A program made the translations under genes and the position numbers. This document shows positions 54,338 to 62,988 of a DNA stretch of 64,000 nt, piece after piece. Location: the NCBI GenBank assembly GCA_902523455.1, contig CABYZG010000001.1, positions 24,001 to 88,000 on the forward strand. The letters are read 5' to 3'. The stretch is from an uncultured Pelagibacteraceae bacterium. Lineage in GTDB: Bacteria; Pseudomonadota; Alphaproteobacteria; Pelagibacterales; AG-422-B15. The notes below the pieces were generated by a model that did no database searches, had not been told where the DNA came from, and worked only from the letters and a program-made list of their open reading frames with translations. How positions within the stretch are numbered: position 1 is the stretch's first letter; each line of letters starts with the position of its first letter.

Positions 54338-55564
54338 ATGTTAAAAAAATCGCCTTTAGCGCCAAAAAATATTGGAAAAATAAAACAGATCAAAGGCATT
54401 GAATTGTATGTATATTCTGCAGGCTTGTACAATAAGAAACGACTGGATTTAGCTTTATTTCTTTTCAAAAATAAAACTTCAGTTGCTGAAGTATTTACAA
54501 AGTCCTCATTAAGATCATGCACACTGGACTGGAACGAAAAAAATTTAAAAAATAAAGAAATAGAAGCATTGATTGTTAATTCAGGAAATGCAAACACTTT
54601 TACAGGCAAGGCAGGTATTAATGCATTAACAAAAATAAGTAACTTTGTTTCTAATAAATTCAAAGTCTCAGTGAAGAAGGTATTTTTTGCATCTACAGGT
54701 GTTATCGGAGAAAAATTTCCTGAAAATAAAATAGTAAATATATTAAAAAAAAATAAATCAAAATCTAATAATTGGTTACAAGCAGCTCAATCAATTATGA
54801 CAACCGATACTTTTCCAAAAGCAATTTCTGTAAAAACAATGATTGAAAACAAAGCAATCACGATCACAGGGATTGCGAAAGGATCTGGGATGATAGAGCC
54901 AAACATGGCAACAATGTTGGGATTTATTTTCATAGATTGTTTAATACCTCAAAATATTCTACAGAAATTATTAAAAGATCTAGTAGATAAGTCGTTCAAT
55001 AAAATAACTGTTGATGGAGATGAGTCTACAAATGATACTGTAATTATGACTAGCACTAATAGTGTTTCATTAAAAAATAAGATTTCATCAATAAAAGATA
55101 AGAGATTATCAAAAATAAAAAACTCTTTACTTCCTGTTGTTAAATATCTAGCAGAACAAATTGTACGAGATGGTGAAGGCGCAACAAAATTAATAAACAT
55201 AAAAGTTGAAAGTGCTAAAAATTCACCACAGGCAAAAAGAATTGCTAAGGCAGTGGCAAATTCCCCACTTGTAAAAACAGCTTTTTACGGAAATGATCCA
55301 AATTGGGGGAGAATTGTAATGGCGATTGGTAAAACATATGAAAAAATAGACCCAAAAAAACTTACGATTTATATAGGTAAGCAAATAGTTGTTGCTAATG
55401 GAGCAGAGTATAAAAAATTAAATTTACAAAAATTAAAAAAATATATGGCAAGCAAAGAAATTGAGTTAAAACTTGACCTTGGACAAGGCAATTATTCTTA
55501 CGAAACATTAACATGTGACTTTTCTCACAAATATGTTGATATCAATGCAGCATACAGGACATGA
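54338..55564 (+). CDS. argJ: Bifunctional ornithine acetyltransferase/N-acetylglutamate synthase
   Basis: Recycles the acetyl group in arginine synthesis. The 408-residue protein shows the self-cleavage site in GMIEPNMATMLG (the Thr becomes the N-terminal nucleophile of the beta chain), VDGDESTNDTV, and GNDPNWGRIVMAIG. Its stop overlaps the mutT start by 4 nt. argH is elsewhere in the window (9240-10637). Confidence 0.95.
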   Translation: MLKKSPLAPKNIGKIKQIKGIELYVYSAGLYNKKRLDLALFLFKNKTSVAEVFTKSSLRSCTLDWNEKNLKNKEIEALIVNSGNANTFTGKAGINALTKISNFVSNKFKVSVKKVFFASTGVIGEKFPENKIVNILKKNKSKSNNWLQAAQSIMTTDTFPKAISVKTMIENKAITITGIAKGSGMIEPNMATMLGFIFIDCLIPQNILQKLLKDLVDKSFNKITVDGDESTNDTVIMTSTNSVSLKNKISSIKDKRLSKIKNSLLPVVKYLAEQIVRDGEGATKLINIKVESAKNSPQAKRIAKAVANSPLVKTAFYGNDPNWGRIVMAIGKTYEKIDPKKLTIYIGKQIVVANGAEYKKLNLQKLKKYMASKEIELKLDLGQGNYSYETLTCDFSHKYVDINAAYRT

Positions 55565-55953
55565 AGGTAGTATTTTGCTCTTCTGCAATTATAAAAAATA
55601 AAAATGGCGAAATTCTCTTAATGAGCAGAAAACAAAAGGATTCTTTTATCAATTCTTGGGAGTTTCCAGGTGGAAAATTGAAAAATAACGAAAATTTTTC
55701 AGTTGCATTATTTAGGGAGCTAAAGGAAGAATTAAATATTAAAATAGATATAAGCAAATTATCAAACTATGAATTTTTTAAGCACCAGTACCGTTCATTT
55801 TTATTAATGATGTATGTATTCGAGGTAACTGAATGGACAGGAAAAATTATAAGTAAAGAAGGGGAGCTTTTAAGATGGGTGTCTGCAAAGGACTTGAAGA
55901 AAGCAAAATTATTGCCTGCAAATACTAAAGTTGTTAATTATTTTTTAAAATAA
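55561..55953 (+). CDS. mutT: MutT-type NUDIX hydrolase
   Basis: Removes 8-oxo-dGTP from the nucleotide pool. The 130-residue NUDIX fold has GGKLKNNENFSVALFRELKEEL, shown here as GGKLKNNEN and FRELKEEL, matching the GX5EX7REUXEE signature, and WVSAKDL at the end. It is translated with argJ (ATGA overlap), an order common in alphaproteobacteria. A 16-nt overlap with the convergent secreted protein gene follows. Confidence 0.85.
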   Translation: MKVVFCSSAIIKNKNGEILLMSRKQKDSFINSWEFPGGKLKNNENFSVALFRELKEELNIKIDISKLSNYEFFKHQYRSFLLMMYVFEVTEWTGKIISKEGELLRWVSAKDLKKAKLLPANTKVVNYFLK

Positions 55954-56282
55954 CAACCTGTTTCTTTAGTGAAAAAAGAGACTATTTTATAATCTCCATA
56001 TTCAATTGAAATTTCTTTTTTTTCCTCATCTTTATTGTAATCTAATAGTTTAATTTGACTTAACAATTCATCGTCTGAAACTGAAGCAGTAATAACACGA
56101 TCATATGCTTCATCACAATAATCACTTTTCATCTCTGAAATAAAGAAACAAACACAATAGTGCTTTGCTGATGCATTCAATCCAATGAGAGTATCATCAG
56201 ACTTAGCAATACTAGTATTTATAAAAAAAAATGATAAAAATATTACTAATATGTTATAAATAAATCGAAATACTTTATGCAT
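55938..56282 (-). CDS. Unknown small secreted protein
   Basis: A 114-residue protein with a signal peptide (MHKVFRFIYNILVIFLSFFF, ending about SIAKS) and a mature part of some 88 residues with four cysteines (HYCVCF, SDYCDE, ETGCYF), so disulfide bonds are likely. I recognise no family. Its ATG lies in the palindrome ATGCAT (56277-56282) whose other strand is the start of the serine hydrolase. Confidence 0.6.
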   Translation of the reverse strand: MHKVFRFIYNILVIFLSFFFINTSIAKSDDTLIGLNASAKHYCVCFFISEMKSDYCDEAYDRVITASVSDDELLSQIKLLDYNKDEEKKEISIEYGDYKIVSFFTKETGCYFKK

Positions 56283-57380
56283 AAAATTATAAAATTTATA
56301 AGTTGTTTATCCTTTATTTTAATTTGGGTCAATCCATCATTAGCTTTAGTTGATCAATTGCCTCATAATGAAACAGTCGAATGGCCAACAAATACATGGC
56401 CAGAAAATTTAATAGAAATTGATGATGAAGAGTTTAGTACAATTATTAATTATACTTTTTCTGATAAGTCTTATGATGAATTGGGACGCACAAATGCGCT
56501 TTTAATTATTCAAGATGGAAGCATTATTTATGAAAATTACAATTCTCCCATTACAAAAGATACAAAACTTGTCTCCTATTCAATGGCAAAAAGTTATGTT
56601 GGCTTATTGACTGGAATGATGATTGATAGGGGAGTCATCTTATCAAAGGATGAAACAAATCTCTTGCCAAGCTGGGAAGACAATAGAAAACATATTTCTA
56701 TAGGACATATGCTAAACATGCAGTCAGGGCTGGACTATGTTGAAGAATATGAATTTGGTGGAAGGTCAGATACATTAGAGATGTTGTTTGGGCATGGAAG
56801 ATTTGATCAAGCTGGGTTTGCATCATCCATGAAACTAAAAACTCCTCTACCAGGCATGAAATATAATTACTCGACCGGAGAAACTAATATTCTTAGCCTA
56901 ATAATAAAGACAAGGCTTGAAGTTCAAGGTATTGACTATTTAGATTTCATCAAAAGCAATCTCGTTGAAAAAATAGGTATAAAAAATTCTATCTTTGAAT
57001 TTGATAATGCTGGAACTTTTATCAGTGGTAGCTCAATTTTTGCAAACGCAAGGGATTACGCAAGATTTGGATATTTATATTTAAGAGATGGGGTATGGGA
57101 TGGGGAGAGAATTGTATCAAAGGAATGGATTGATGATACAAGAACTCCAGCTAAAAACACTTACCAAATGTATAGTAATCAGTTTTGGATGCCTCACCCA
57201 GCATTTACACGTGGACTTCCAAAGGATACTTACTACGCCGCAGGTTATGGCGGGCAATATATTTTAATTATTCCGTCTAAGGATATGATAGTTGTTCGAT
57301 TAGGTGAAACTTATATTGAAGATGATAAAGTTTTTGAAAATATTTCTAAAATCATAAGTTATTTTGATGATAGGATCTAA
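56277..57380 (+). CDS. Secreted serine beta-lactamase-fold hydrolase
   Basis: A 367-residue class C beta-lactamase-like serine hydrolase. After a signal peptide (about 1-23) come the SxxK motif YSMAKS (Ser102, Lys105), a YxN-like YNYSTGETN near 196 and a late GYGGQYILI in place of the KTG box. The family covers esterases, D-aminopeptidases and 6-aminohexanoate-dimer hydrolases; the substrate is unknown. The start ATG abuts that of the divergent secreted-protein gene, with no intergenic DNA. Confidence 0.8.
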   Translation: MHKIIKFISCLSFILIWVNPSLALVDQLPHNETVEWPTNTWPENLIEIDDEEFSTIINYTFSDKSYDELGRTNALLIIQDGSIIYENYNSPITKDTKLVSYSMAKSYVGLLTGMMIDRGVILSKDETNLLPSWEDNRKHISIGHMLNMQSGLDYVEEYEFGGRSDTLEMLFGHGRFDQAGFASSMKLKTPLPGMKYNYSTGETNILSLIIKTRLEVQGIDYLDFIKSNLVEKIGIKNSIFEFDNAGTFISGSSIFANARDYARFGYLYLRDGVWDGERIVSKEWIDDTRTPAKNTYQMYSNQFWMPHPAFTRGLPKDTYYAAGYGGQYILIIPSKDMIVVRLGETYIEDDKVFENISKIISYFDDRI

Positions 57381-57385
57381 TTTTT

Positions 57386-57649
57386 ATGAGTGACCAAATA
57401 ATTATTTATTCATCGTACAATTGTGGATATTGTGACTTAGCAAAAAAACTCCTTGATAAAAAACAAATTAAATATCAAGAAATTAACATTCAAGACGATC
57501 CCTCCCAAAGAGATATTATGTTAGAGAGAGCTAATGGAAAAAGAACAGTTCCACAAATTTTTTTTAAAGAGCTTCATATTGGTGGATTTGAAGAATTAAA
57601 TAAGCTTGAGATGTCGGGTACGCTTGATAAAATTTTGAATGAAAAATAA
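57386..57649 (+). CDS. grxC: Glutaredoxin 3
   Basis: Dithiol glutaredoxin of 87 residues with the active site CGYC near 12-15 and the TVPQIFF and GGFEEL segments for glutathione binding. It overlaps the nitrilase gene by 11 nt, the conserved grxC-nitrilase-DUF1178 order in alphaproteobacteria. Confidence 0.92.
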   Translation: MSDQIIIYSSYNCGYCDLAKKLLDKKQIKYQEINIQDDPSQRDIMLERANGKRTVPQIFFKELHIGGFEELNKLEMSGTLDKILNEK

Positions 57650-58454
57650 TTTAATAGTGGCCTGTCTTCAGCTTACATCAAGTTCAGATATCTATAAAAA
57701 CTTAAAGGAGACAATAGATCTTTCAAATAAAGCTATTGATAAAGGCGCCTTTTTTATTTCAACACCAGAAGTTACTAATATTATCTCATTAGATCGAGAA
57801 AAATTAAAAAAGTCAGTATTTCTGGAGAAGGACGATCCATTTCTTATTGAATTTACAAAAATCGCAAAAAAAAAATCAGTATGGATATTGCTTGGCTCTA
57901 TTGTTATCAAAGACAATAAGAACAAATTGTATAATCGCTCCTATCTAATAAACAGTAAAGGCAATATTCAATGCAAGTACGATAAAATTCATATGTTTGA
58001 TGTGAAAGTATCCGAAAAGGAAAGCTACAAAGAATCCAAAATCTTTAAACCAGGTAAAAAAGTTGTAGTTACTAATACTCCATGGGGAAAAATTGGTTTA
58101 TCAATTTGTTATGATTTAAGATTCCCTGAACTTTATAGAAAACAAGTGATGATGGGTGCAAAGTTAATTACTATTCCTTCAGCATTCACAACCACTACAG
58201 GTAAAGCTCACTGGCATAATCTTGTAAAAACACGAGCTATTGAAAATGGTTCTTATGTTTTAGCTCCTGCGCAATATGGAAAAAATTCTCTAAAGCGCCA
58301 TACCTATGGACACAGTCTAATTGTATCTCCATGGGGTGAGATATTGGCTGAAAAGAAGGCAGGAAAAGGCATTATCATGGCGAGTTTGGACTTTAAAAAG
58401 CTTGCTAAAATTAGAGCTAATATACCAAGTTTCAGAACACAAATATTGAAATAA
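57639..58454 (+). CDS. Nitrilase-superfamily amidohydrolase
   Basis: A 271-residue carbon-nitrogen hydrolase with the catalytic triad Glu (FISTPEVTN), Lys (CKYDKIHMFDV) and Cys (GLSICYDLRFPEL). The close relation to Nit1/Nit2-type enzymes suggests repair of deaminated glutathione, which would suit the grxC neighbour, but that is inference. The overlapping start with grxC implies coupled translation. Confidence 0.85.
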   Translation: MKNNLIVACLQLTSSSDIYKNLKETIDLSNKAIDKGAFFISTPEVTNIISLDREKLKKSVFLEKDDPFLIEFTKIAKKKSVWILLGSIVIKDNKNKLYNRSYLINSKGNIQCKYDKIHMFDVKVSEKESYKESKIFKPGKKVVVTNTPWGKIGLSICYDLRFPELYRKQVMMGAKLITIPSAFTTTTGKAHWHNLVKTRAIENGSYVLAPAQYGKNSLKRHTYGHSLIVSPWGEILAEKKAGKGIIMASLDFKKLAKIRANIPSFRTQILK

Positions 58455-58481
58455 ACAATATAATTACAATATAGAGTTATT

Positions 58482-58898
58482 ATGATCGTTTTTAATTTAC
58501 AATGCAGTGACTGTTCTCATTCATTTGAAGGTTGGTTTGGGTCATCCAAGTCATGTGAAACACAAATCAAAAAAAAGTTAGTTCAATGTGTTTCGTGCGG
58601 GTCCTCAAATATTACCAAAGAACTCTCAAGGCCAAATGTATCCATAAAAAAAACTAACGTTACTCCAAACGAAAAAGTACTCAGAGACTTTCGAAATAAA
58701 GTAAAAGAAGTAAATAAATTTGTTAAACAAAATTTTGAGTTTGTCGGAGACCAGTTTGCATACGAAGCAAGAAAAATTCACTACAGTAAATCTAATAAAA
58801 AGCCAGTATACGGCAACGCAACTAAAGAAGAAGTTACTGATTTAAATGATGAGGGTATTGAGGTAACTTCTATTCCATGGATAAAAGAAGATAATTAA
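58482..58898 (+). CDS. DUF1178 family protein
   Basis: A 138-residue protein with two N-terminal zinc-type CxxC pairs (CSDCSHSFEGWF, then CVSCGSSN), the DUF1178 hallmark. The function is unknown. The EVTDLNDEGIEVTSIPW at its end is also typical of the family. It follows the nitrilase gene and shares a TTAA stop with ubiG. Confidence 0.82.
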   Translation: MIVFNLQCSDCSHSFEGWFGSSKSCETQIKKKLVQCVSCGSSNITKELSRPNVSIKKTNVTPNEKVLRDFRNKVKEVNKFVKQNFEFVGDQFAYEARKIHYSKSNKKPVYGNATKEEVTDLNDEGIEVTSIPWIKEDN

Positions 58899-59626
58899 TT
58901 TTTTTTTCCAGAAACAATAAAATTTGCATTCATTCTTTTAGACATGAACCATTCGTCTCTTAATGGATTATAATTTACACCTGTATTACTAATCACATCA
59001 AAATTGTTTTGAATAAAAAAAGAGTAAATGTCCTCAGGAGTTAAAAATTTATTCCAATCATGTGTGCCTTTTGGAAGAAATCCTAATACATATTCAGCCA
59101 TAAATTTTGCAAAAATAAGTGAAAAGATAGATTTATTAATAGTTGCTATAAACATAATACCATTATTAGATACAAGGCCACTACATTCTTTAATAAAATT
59201 TTTTGGATTGTTTACATGTTCTATTACTTCTAAATTTAGAATTACGTCATACTTTTTATTTTTGTTAAGATTTTCAGCAGTTGTATTAAGATAATTAATA
59301 TCTAAATTGTTTTCCTCAGCATGAATTTTTGCAGTGATACAATTTTTCTCTAAAGCATCAATGCCGGTTACTTCTGCACCTAACCTCGCTAATGGTTCAC
59401 TCATTAGTCCCCCACCACATCCAATATCTAAAACTGATAATCCCTTTAAAGGTAATTCATTTTTTTGGTCTATTGCATAATGATCTTTAATTGTATTGAT
59501 TATATATTCCAGTCTTATGGGATTAAACTTATGCAGTGTTTTAAACTTGCCATCATGCTTCCACCATTCCTTGGCAAGGTTTTTAAACTTATCAATTTCA
59601 GTTTTATCAATCGAAGAAATGTCCAT
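58895..59626 (-). CDS. ubiG: Ubiquinone O-methyltransferase
   Basis: Methylates both hydroxyl groups in ubiquinone synthesis. The 243-residue SAM-dependent enzyme has WWKHDGKFKTLHKFNPIR near 17, motif I LDIGCGGGLMSEPLARLG near 66, VILNLEVIEHV and the late KGTHDWNKFLTPED. It is divergent from lysC, as in many alphaproteobacteria. Confidence 0.95.
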   Translation of the reverse strand: MDISSIDKTEIDKFKNLAKEWWKHDGKFKTLHKFNPIRLEYIINTIKDHYAIDQKNELPLKGLSVLDIGCGGGLMSEPLARLGAEVTGIDALEKNCITAKIHAEENNLDINYLNTTAENLNKNKKYDVILNLEVIEHVNNPKNFIKECSGLVSNNGIMFIATINKSIFSLIFAKFMAEYVLGFLPKGTHDWNKFLTPEDIYSFFIQNNFDVISNTGVNYNPLRDEWFMSKRMNANFIVSGKKN

Positions 59627-59727
59627 AAATCAATCATTTAACTAATACTTGATTAAAGTACCGTATTAAAGTAATCCTTGTTTTTGTTTAGAGTATTACG
59701 TAACACAATTTAATAACGAAAAATCAA

Positions 59728-60948
59728 ATGTCCACTATAGTTTTAAAATTTGGCGGAACATCAGTAGCTACAACTGAATTAATTGAATCCGCAGCTAATA
59801 TTGTCAAATCGGAATATGACAAAGGCAATAATATAGTTGTAGTTGTTTCCGCTATGTCTGGAGCTACTAATCAGCTAATAGAGCATGTCGATAAGATAAA
59901 TTATAATGATGATAGTGAATATGATGTTGTTGTTTCATCAGGAGAGCAAGTAACAGCAGGATTAATGTCACTGGCTCTAAAAAAAATTGGTCTACCATCT
60001 CGATCTTGGCTTGGTTGGCAAGTCCCAATAATTACTAGAGGCTCGCATAGAAACTCATTTATTGATAAAGTGATACCGGATAAAATCATTAACGATTTTG
60101 AAAACAAAAAGATTGCTGTCGTAGCTGGTTTTCAAGGTATTTCAAATGAGGGCAGAATTACGACTATTGGTCGTGGAGGTTCAGATAACACTGCCGTATT
60201 CATTGCTTCAGCAATAAAAGCTAAAAGGTGCGATATTTATACTGATGTTGATGGAGTTTATACCTCCGATCCTAGAATGACAGAAAATGTAAGAAGACTA
60301 GATAAAATTTCTTATGAAGAGATGATCGAAATGGCTTCACAAGGGGCTAAAGTTTTGCAAACAGCGTCAGTTGAATCTGCAATGAGTAATGATGTAGACG
60401 TATATGTTCGATCAACATTCAGTCCGTCTGATAAGGGAACTTTAATTTCAAATGATGTGAATAATGAAAATGATAGGGCAGTAACAGGAGTTGCTTATTC
60501 TAAAGATGAGGCAAAAATAACTCTTATTGATGTGGAAGATAAACCAGGAGTTGCTGCAGAGATTTTTAATAAGCTTGCAGAGAATTCAGTTAATGTTGAT
60601 ATGATTGTTCAGAACAATTTTATTGAGAGAAAAATGACAAATCTTACTTTTACAATCCCAATGATAGATCTTGATAAAGCACTAAAAATTTTAGAAAATT
60701 TACAAAAAAAACTTAAGATTTCAAAAGTTTTAAACGAAAAAAACCTCTCAAAAGTATCTATTATTGGATCAGGAATGAGAAATCAACCAGGTATAGCTGC
60801 AAAAATGTTTGAATGTTTATCCAAAAATAAAATCAATATTGAAGTAATCTCAACATCTGAAATAAAGATAAGCGTCTTAATAGATAAAGATAAAACTGAA
60901 AAGGCTGTAAATGCGCTACATGCTGTATTTCAGCTCGACCAGATATAG
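59728..60948 (+). CDS. lysC: Aspartate kinase
   Basis: First step towards lysine, threonine and methionine. The 406-residue protein begins VLKFGGTSVA, has the catalytic loop TIGRGGSDNTAV near 151 and two C-terminal ACT domains (VEDKPGVAAEIFNKLAEN and MRNQPGIAAKMFECLSKN), so feedback inhibition by lysine or threonine is likely. A palindromic TTACGTAA is in the preceding gap. The gap before the next gene shows no riboswitch. Confidence 0.95.
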   Translation: MSTIVLKFGGTSVATTELIESAANIVKSEYDKGNNIVVVVSAMSGATNQLIEHVDKINYNDDSEYDVVVSSGEQVTAGLMSLALKKIGLPSRSWLGWQVPIITRGSHRNSFIDKVIPDKIINDFENKKIAVVAGFQGISNEGRITTIGRGGSDNTAVFIASAIKAKRCDIYTDVDGVYTSDPRMTENVRRLDKISYEEMIEMASQGAKVLQTASVESAMSNDVDVYVRSTFSPSDKGTLISNDVNNENDRAVTGVAYSKDEAKITLIDVEDKPGVAAEIFNKLAENSVNVDMIVQNNFIERKMTNLTFTIPMIDLDKALKILENLQKKLKISKVLNEKNLSKVSIIGSGMRNQPGIAAKMFECLSKNKINIEVISTSEIKISVLIDKDKTEKAVNALHAVFQLDQI

Positions 60949-61049
60949 TGGCTATGCTTGATATTAACTACTATTTTCTGATAAATAATCATTTTGGGTA
61001 GTTGATGGGTTTATTTTTTTTAGATTAAGGTTTAATTAATTTAAGGCAT

Positions 61050-61841
61050 ATGTACCAAGACTTTTTATTAGAAATTAAGAACCAGAGAGAAGCAAGGGGC
61101 TGTTCAGTAGATGATCTGAGTAAAGAGACAAAAATTTCAAAAAAAGTTATTTATAAAATTGAAAATCTTAATGAAAGTGAAGTAGATTTATTTCCACAAA
61201 AGCATCTACTTTTTTTATATGCAAAACACCTAGGTGTAGAGGTTCCTGAAAAAAAATTTACTTTTACTCATTCTTCAATAGAAAATTCTTCTAAATTATC
61301 AAACAATCTATCAGTGGCTAATTTTACTTTATCGCTAATAAATAATTTTAAATTTCAAATTTTATTACCATTATTTTTAGTTGTTATAATTTTAAGCTTT
61401 AATTACTCTTTAAAAAATAATAATTTATCTGTTGAATTGAAATTAGATAATACTGAAATAATAACTCAAAATGATCTAGAAAATAATTTAGCTGAAAATA
61501 GATTTTTTAATTTTAATCAAACAAATACAGAAAAATTAAATCTGCTATTAAGTAATTCTAAACAATCTGCCAGCTTATCCGACAATACGCAAAATTTTTT
61601 GGAAACTGTTAGTTTATCAATATTATTTGACAATGAAGTTTGGATAGAGGTCGATAATACAAAGGAAATATTAATTAGTCAGGTTTTCAAAGAGGGTGAA
61701 GAGCTTAATCTTGAGGTATCAAAAAATGAAGAAATATTTGTAACCTCGGGAAATATGGGTCTCATTTCAATAAAAGTTAACAACGGCCAAATAAAATTTT
61801 TAGGCTCTATAGGCGAGATAGGTAGAAAACAGATTTTTTAA
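61050..61841 (+). CDS. RodZ-like helix-turn-helix membrane protein
   Basis: A 263-residue protein with an N-terminal HTH (HTH_25 type; residues 5-66, including VDDLSKETKISKKVI), a single membrane helix (103-119) and a periplasmic C-terminal domain resembling DUF4115. RodZ links MreB to the cell wall synthesis machinery. It lies directly before ispG, a typical location in this class. The periplasmic part is divergent. Confidence 0.8.
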   Translation: MYQDFLLEIKNQREARGCSVDDLSKETKISKKVIYKIENLNESEVDLFPQKHLLFLYAKHLGVEVPEKKFTFTHSSIENSSKLSNNLSVANFTLSLINNFKFQILLPLFLVVIILSFNYSLKNNNLSVELKLDNTEIITQNDLENNLAENRFFNFNQTNTEKLNLLLSNSKQSASLSDNTQNFLETVSLSILFDNEVWIEVDNTKEILISQVFKEGEELNLEVSKNEEIFVTSGNMGLISIKVNNGQIKFLGSIGEIGRKQIF

Positions 61842-61896
61842 GTTTTCAAATCAACTCTTTCATTATATTTAATACCTATCTAATTTACAAATAACT

Positions 61897-62988
61897 ATGA
61901 GTCAGTACTCTCAAAACAAAATAATACGCCGGCGTACAAAGAAGATTAAGGTTGGAAGTGTAGAAGTTGGTGGCGATGCAAAAATTTCTGTGCAATCAAT
62001 GACAAATACGCTTACATCAGATGTCAATTCAACAGTAAAACAAATCAATGATTTAGTATCTGAAGGCGCAGATATCGTTAGAGTGTCTTGTCCCGATCAA
62101 GAGTCTACCAAATCTCTTAAAGAGATCATTAATAATGTAGATGTACCAATCGTTGCAGATATTCACTTTCACTACAAGCGTGCGATTGAAGCTGCTGAAG
62201 TGGGCGCTGCTTGCTTAAGAATAAATCCTGGCAATATTGGAGTAGATAAAATTATTGAGGTTATTGATTCAGCTAAACAAAATAACATTTGTATGCGCAT
62301 AGGAGTAAATGCAGGCTCCATTGATGAAAAAATTCTAAAAAAATACAGTGAACCCTGTGCTGATGCTTTAGTCGAGAGCGCAATAGCAAATATACGCCTG
62401 CTTGAAGACAATAATTTTGATAATTTTAAAATAAGTGTAAAAGCATCAGATGTATTTACTACAATTGAAGCCTATGAAAAATTAGCAAAACTTTGTGATT
62501 ATCCATTTCACGTTGGATTAACAGAAGCAGGAACTTATTTAGCGGGCTCAATTAAGTCATCCATAAGTATTGGCAATCTTCTCTCACAAGGGATTGGAGA
62601 TACAATTAGAGTGTCATTAACAGCAGATCCAGTAGAGGAAATTAAAGTAGGTCACGAGATATTGAAGAGTTTAAATCTAGGTTCAAGGGGTATTAAAATT
62701 ATTTCCTGCCCTTCTTGTGCTAGACAAGCTTTCCCAGTAATTGATACAGTTCGTGAGCTTGAACGACGATTGTCACATATTAAAGATCCTATAACTCTCT
62801 CAATTATTGGCTGTGTTGTAAACGGTCCAGGAGAAGCATTAAATAGTGATATTGGGATAACCGGCGGTGGAAAGGGAAATAATATGATTTATTTATCAGG
62901 CGTTGCTGACCATAAAATAAAAAATCCCGAGATAGTTGATCACGTTGTTAATCTTGTAGAGAAAAAAATTCAATCACTTCATGATTAA
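61897..62988 (+). CDS. ispG: (E)-4-hydroxy-3-methylbut-2-enyl-diphosphate synthase
   Basis: Penultimate MEP-pathway step, a [4Fe-4S] enzyme. The 363-residue protein has [11 protein letters not shown] near 30, [13 protein letters not shown], and the cluster cysteines in [10 protein letters not shown] and [12 protein letters not shown]. It overlaps the prfA start by 8 nt. ispH is at 30068-31012. Confidence 0.95.
   Translation: MSQYSQNKIIRRRTKKIKVGSVEVGGDAKISVQSMTNTLTSDVNSTVKQINDLVSEGADIVRVSCPDQESTKSLKEIINNVDVPIVADIHFHYKRAIEAAEVGAACLRINPGNIGVDKIIEVIDSAKQNNICMRIGVNAGSIDEKILKKYSEPCADALVESAIANIRLLEDNNFDNFKISVKASDVFTTIEAYEKLAKLCDYPFHVGLTEAGTYLAGSIKSSISIGNLLSQGIGDTIRVSLTADPVEEIKVGHEILKSLNLGSRGIKIISCPSCARQAFPVIDTVRELERRLSHIKDPITLSIIGCVVNGPGEALNSDIGITGGGKGNNMIYLSGVADHKIKNPEIVDHVVNLVEKKIQSLHD

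Noticed and set aside
60949..61049. Terminator or riboswitch between lysC and the RodZ-like gene
   Set aside because: Only a weak AACTAC/GTAGTT pairing with a long loop before a T-run; no lysine-riboswitch features, so not reported as a feature.
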